Shown one piece after another: positions 5,856 to 7,180 of a DNA stretch of 7,180 nucleotides; positions within the stretch are counted from its first letter, which is position 1; every line of letters begins with the position of its first letter. Under the pieces are notes generated by a model. The model did not search any database. It saw only the letters and a list, made by a program, of their open reading frames with translations, and was not told where the DNA came from. Made by a program: the position numbers and the translations under genes. Origin of the DNA: Anaerolineaceae bacterium UBA5838 (lineage in GTDB: Bacteria; Chloroflexota; Anaerolineae; Anaerolineales; Anaerolineaceae); contig DJGU01000130.1 of NCBI GenBank assembly GCA_002432795.1, positions 1 to 7,180 of the forward strand. The letters run 5' to 3'.

Positions 5856-7045
5856 ACATTGACCACGAAAAATGTACGCGCTGCAAGGTGTGTATCCGGA
5901 ACTGTCCTTTCGGGGCATTAAGCCTTGTGGGGAGCTCACTGCATGTAAACGAACTTTGCACTCTGTGCGGGGCTTGTGTGAATGTCTGCAGGTTTGGTGC
6001 CATGAGCATCGAACGCAAAAAAGCCTTACCAGAAGAGCTGGCACACTATAAGGGCGTGTTTGTGTGGGCAGAGCAGGATGAAGAAACCTCACCACTCAAG
6101 CCGCGAAAAGTTGTGCTCGAATTGTTGGGGAAAGGCCGGGAATTGGCTGATAAACTCGGGGAGGATCTGGTTGCGGTGGTCCTGGCAGGTCCGGGCGAGG
6201 TGGATACCGAGGTTTATGGGGCGCATGGGGCAGACAGGGTCATTGTCTGCCGACACGACTTATTGGAGACTTATTCCACGGATGGCTTTACCAACGTCAT
6301 GTGCGCCGTGATCACGAGCAAAAAGCCAGCGGTTGTCCTCTACGGAGCCACTCCCCACGGTCGGGATTTTGCGCCGCGTGTGGCTGCCCGCCTTCAACTG
6401 GGTCTGACGGCTGACTGCACTGGGCTTGAGATCAATGCTGAACGGCAACTGGTTCAGACCCGTCCAGCATTTGGCGGGAATATCATGGCGTCGATCATCA
6501 CGCCCTACAACCGTCCGCAAACCGCAACAGTCCGGCCAAATGTATTCCCTGTTCCAGCGGGAAAAACAGATTCACCGCTCATGGAAGAGGTTTTTCCGGT
6601 TACGCTCAATCGGGCGGTAATCCGCACCAGGGTCGTGGAAAAGCGCTACCTGGACGAGGACGGAGTTGTCAGCATCGAGGACGCGCGCGTGATCGTCGCG
6701 GGCGGCAGGGGTTGCCAAAAAGCTTCGAATCTTGAGCTGTTGCAGGATCTGGCGGAGAAATTGGGTGGGGTGATGGCTGGTTCGCGGGCAATCGTGGAGC
6801 AAGGCTGGATTCCGCACACCCTTCAGGTTGGCCAATCGGGCACGACGGTCGGCCCTGAATTGTACATTGCCGCCGGCATCAGCGGCGCGATCCAACACGT
6901 GGTGGGGATGAGCTCATCCAAGACGGTCATCGCGATCAACAAAGATCCTGAAGCTGCCATTTTTAAGACTGCTGATTTGGGCGTTGTTGGCGATGCCGTT
7001 GAGATAATCCCTCTACTTTCTGCCCTGATCGAGGAGAAAAACTAA
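5849..7045 (+). CDS. etfA: Electron transfer flavoprotein alpha subunit with N-terminal 2x[4Fe-4S] ferredoxin domain
   Basis: This 398-aa EtfA is longer than the usual 310-340 aa because of an N-terminal ferredoxin domain. Two complete Cx2Cx2Cx3C motifs bind two [4Fe-4S] clusters: Cys9/12/15/19 and Cys37/40/43/47. The EtfA N-domain follows from about 66, with GRDFAPRVAARL (171-182), TADCTGL (187-193) and RPAFGGN (205-211). The C-terminal FAD domain has VIVAGGRG (281-288), GSRAIVEQGWIP (311-322), GQSGTTVGPELY (328-339) and the PROSITE-type EtfA signature ending in AIN (338-364). This domain holds the shuttling FAD that meets the dehydrogenase flavin; the ferredoxin domain is the expected contact for soluble ferredoxin. 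The same architecture occurs in LctC and CarE of A. woodii. ATG 5849 is the only possible ATG start, since TAG lies in frame at 5828-5830. It is the last gene of the three-gene operon. Confidence 0.94.
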   Translation: MLNIDHEKCTRCKVCIRNCPFGALSLVGSSLHVNELCTLCGACVNVCRFGAMSIERKKALPEELAHYKGVFVWAEQDEETSPLKPRKVVLELLGKGRELADKLGEDLVAVVLAGPGEVDTEVYGAHGADRVIVCRHDLLETYSTDGFTNVMCAVITSKKPAVVLYGATPHGRDFAPRVAARLQLGLTADCTGLEINAERQLVQTRPAFGGNIMASIITPYNRPQTATVRPNVFPVPAGKTDSPLMEEVFPVTLNRAVIRTRVVEKRYLDEDGVVSIEDARVIVAGGRGCQKASNLELLQDLAEKLGGVMAGSRAIVEQGWIPHTLQVGQSGTTVGPELYIAAGISGAIQHVVGMSSSKTVIAINKDPEAAIFKTADLGVVGDAVEIIPLLSALIEEKN

Positions 7046-7124
7046 CCGCAAGAGGTTGTGATCTCGCTAAAGTTTAAAGAACAGCTGAACTGTTAGTGTC
7101 TCTAGCTGCGTAGGGTGGGTCATC

Positions 7125-7180
7125 GTGCTCGAAGAGTATGGCATCATGGAATCCATACCAACCTATGCCTCGCGAGAGCC
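7125..7180 (+). CDS. Probable 5' end of a further gene, truncated by the window edge
   Basis: A frame starting at GTG 7125 stays open to the last base and begins, as translated, M-LEEYGIMESIPTYASRE. AGGGTGG sits 6 nt upstream, a good ribosome binding site, which favours this start over the in-frame ATG at 7146. Too few residues are visible to name a family. It lies 79 nt downstream of etfA on the same strand with no clear terminator between, so it may belong to the same operon, for instance as a transporter, regulator or further metabolic gene. This is guesswork until the next sequence is seen. Confidence 0.4.
   Translation, partial: MLEEYGIMESIPTYASRE

Noticed and set aside
7080..7094. Small hairpin AACAG-CTGAA-CTGTT after etfA as a terminator
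   Set aside because: The stem is only five base pairs, GC-poor and not followed by a T-tract, so it is unlikely to end transcription.

Overview
The window looks like chromosomal DNA from an anaerobic bacterium. The anaerobic signal is an electron-bifurcating-type EtfA that carries a two-cluster ferredoxin domain, encoded with EtfB and a GlcD/Dld-type flavin dehydrogenase. Ribosome binding sites are AAGG or GGTG type, coding GC is moderate and intergenic DNA is AT-rich. Anaerolineae (Chloroflexota) or a clostridial lineage are my best guesses. This is a weak inference, because there is no rRNA or other phylogenetic marker here.

The left half (about 1-3060) is read on the minus strand. In transcription order it holds a 101-aa polytopic membrane protein of unknown function (3057-2752), a 590-aa secreted lipoprotein of unknown function (2578-806), and an HD-domain protein of the SpoT/MESH1 (p)ppGpp hydrolase type (from about 731 or 677 to 177). 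A good -10 box with an inverted repeat just upstream lies in the gap before the lipoprotein gene. The HD gene is odd: its frame, its conserved first helix and a Shine-Dalgarno sequence continue upstream of the first usable start codon (TTG 677), but no ATG, GTG or TTG lies where the protein should begin.

The divergent spacer 3058-3352 (295 bp) separates the two transcription directions. It holds no convincing gene, but has two small inverted repeats and a weak promoter-like box.

The right half (3353-7045, plus strand) is a tight three-gene operon: an FAD-dependent 2-hydroxyacid dehydrogenase (548 aa), EtfB (266 aa, ATGA overlap) and EtfA with an N-terminal 2x[4Fe-4S] domain (398 aa). It has the same parts as the lactate dehydrogenase/Etf complex of Acetobacterium woodii (LctBCD), though in a different gene order. 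That complex drives lactate oxidation with NAD+ by co-oxidising reduced ferredoxin. The substrate here is not proven, because the dehydrogenase is longer than usual and its histidine-rich motif varies from the family pattern. A 20-codon mini-ORF fills the etfB-etfA gap exactly, overlapping the stop of one gene and the start of the next, and may couple their translation. A further plus-strand gene probably starts at GTG 7125 and runs out of the window.

I found no rRNA, tRNA, CRISPR array, insertion sequence or convincing rho-independent terminator. The most noteworthy points are the predicted confurcating dehydrogenase/Etf operon with its mini-ORF, and the start-codon defect in the HD gene. 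Nothing here clearly amounts to a wholly new system.
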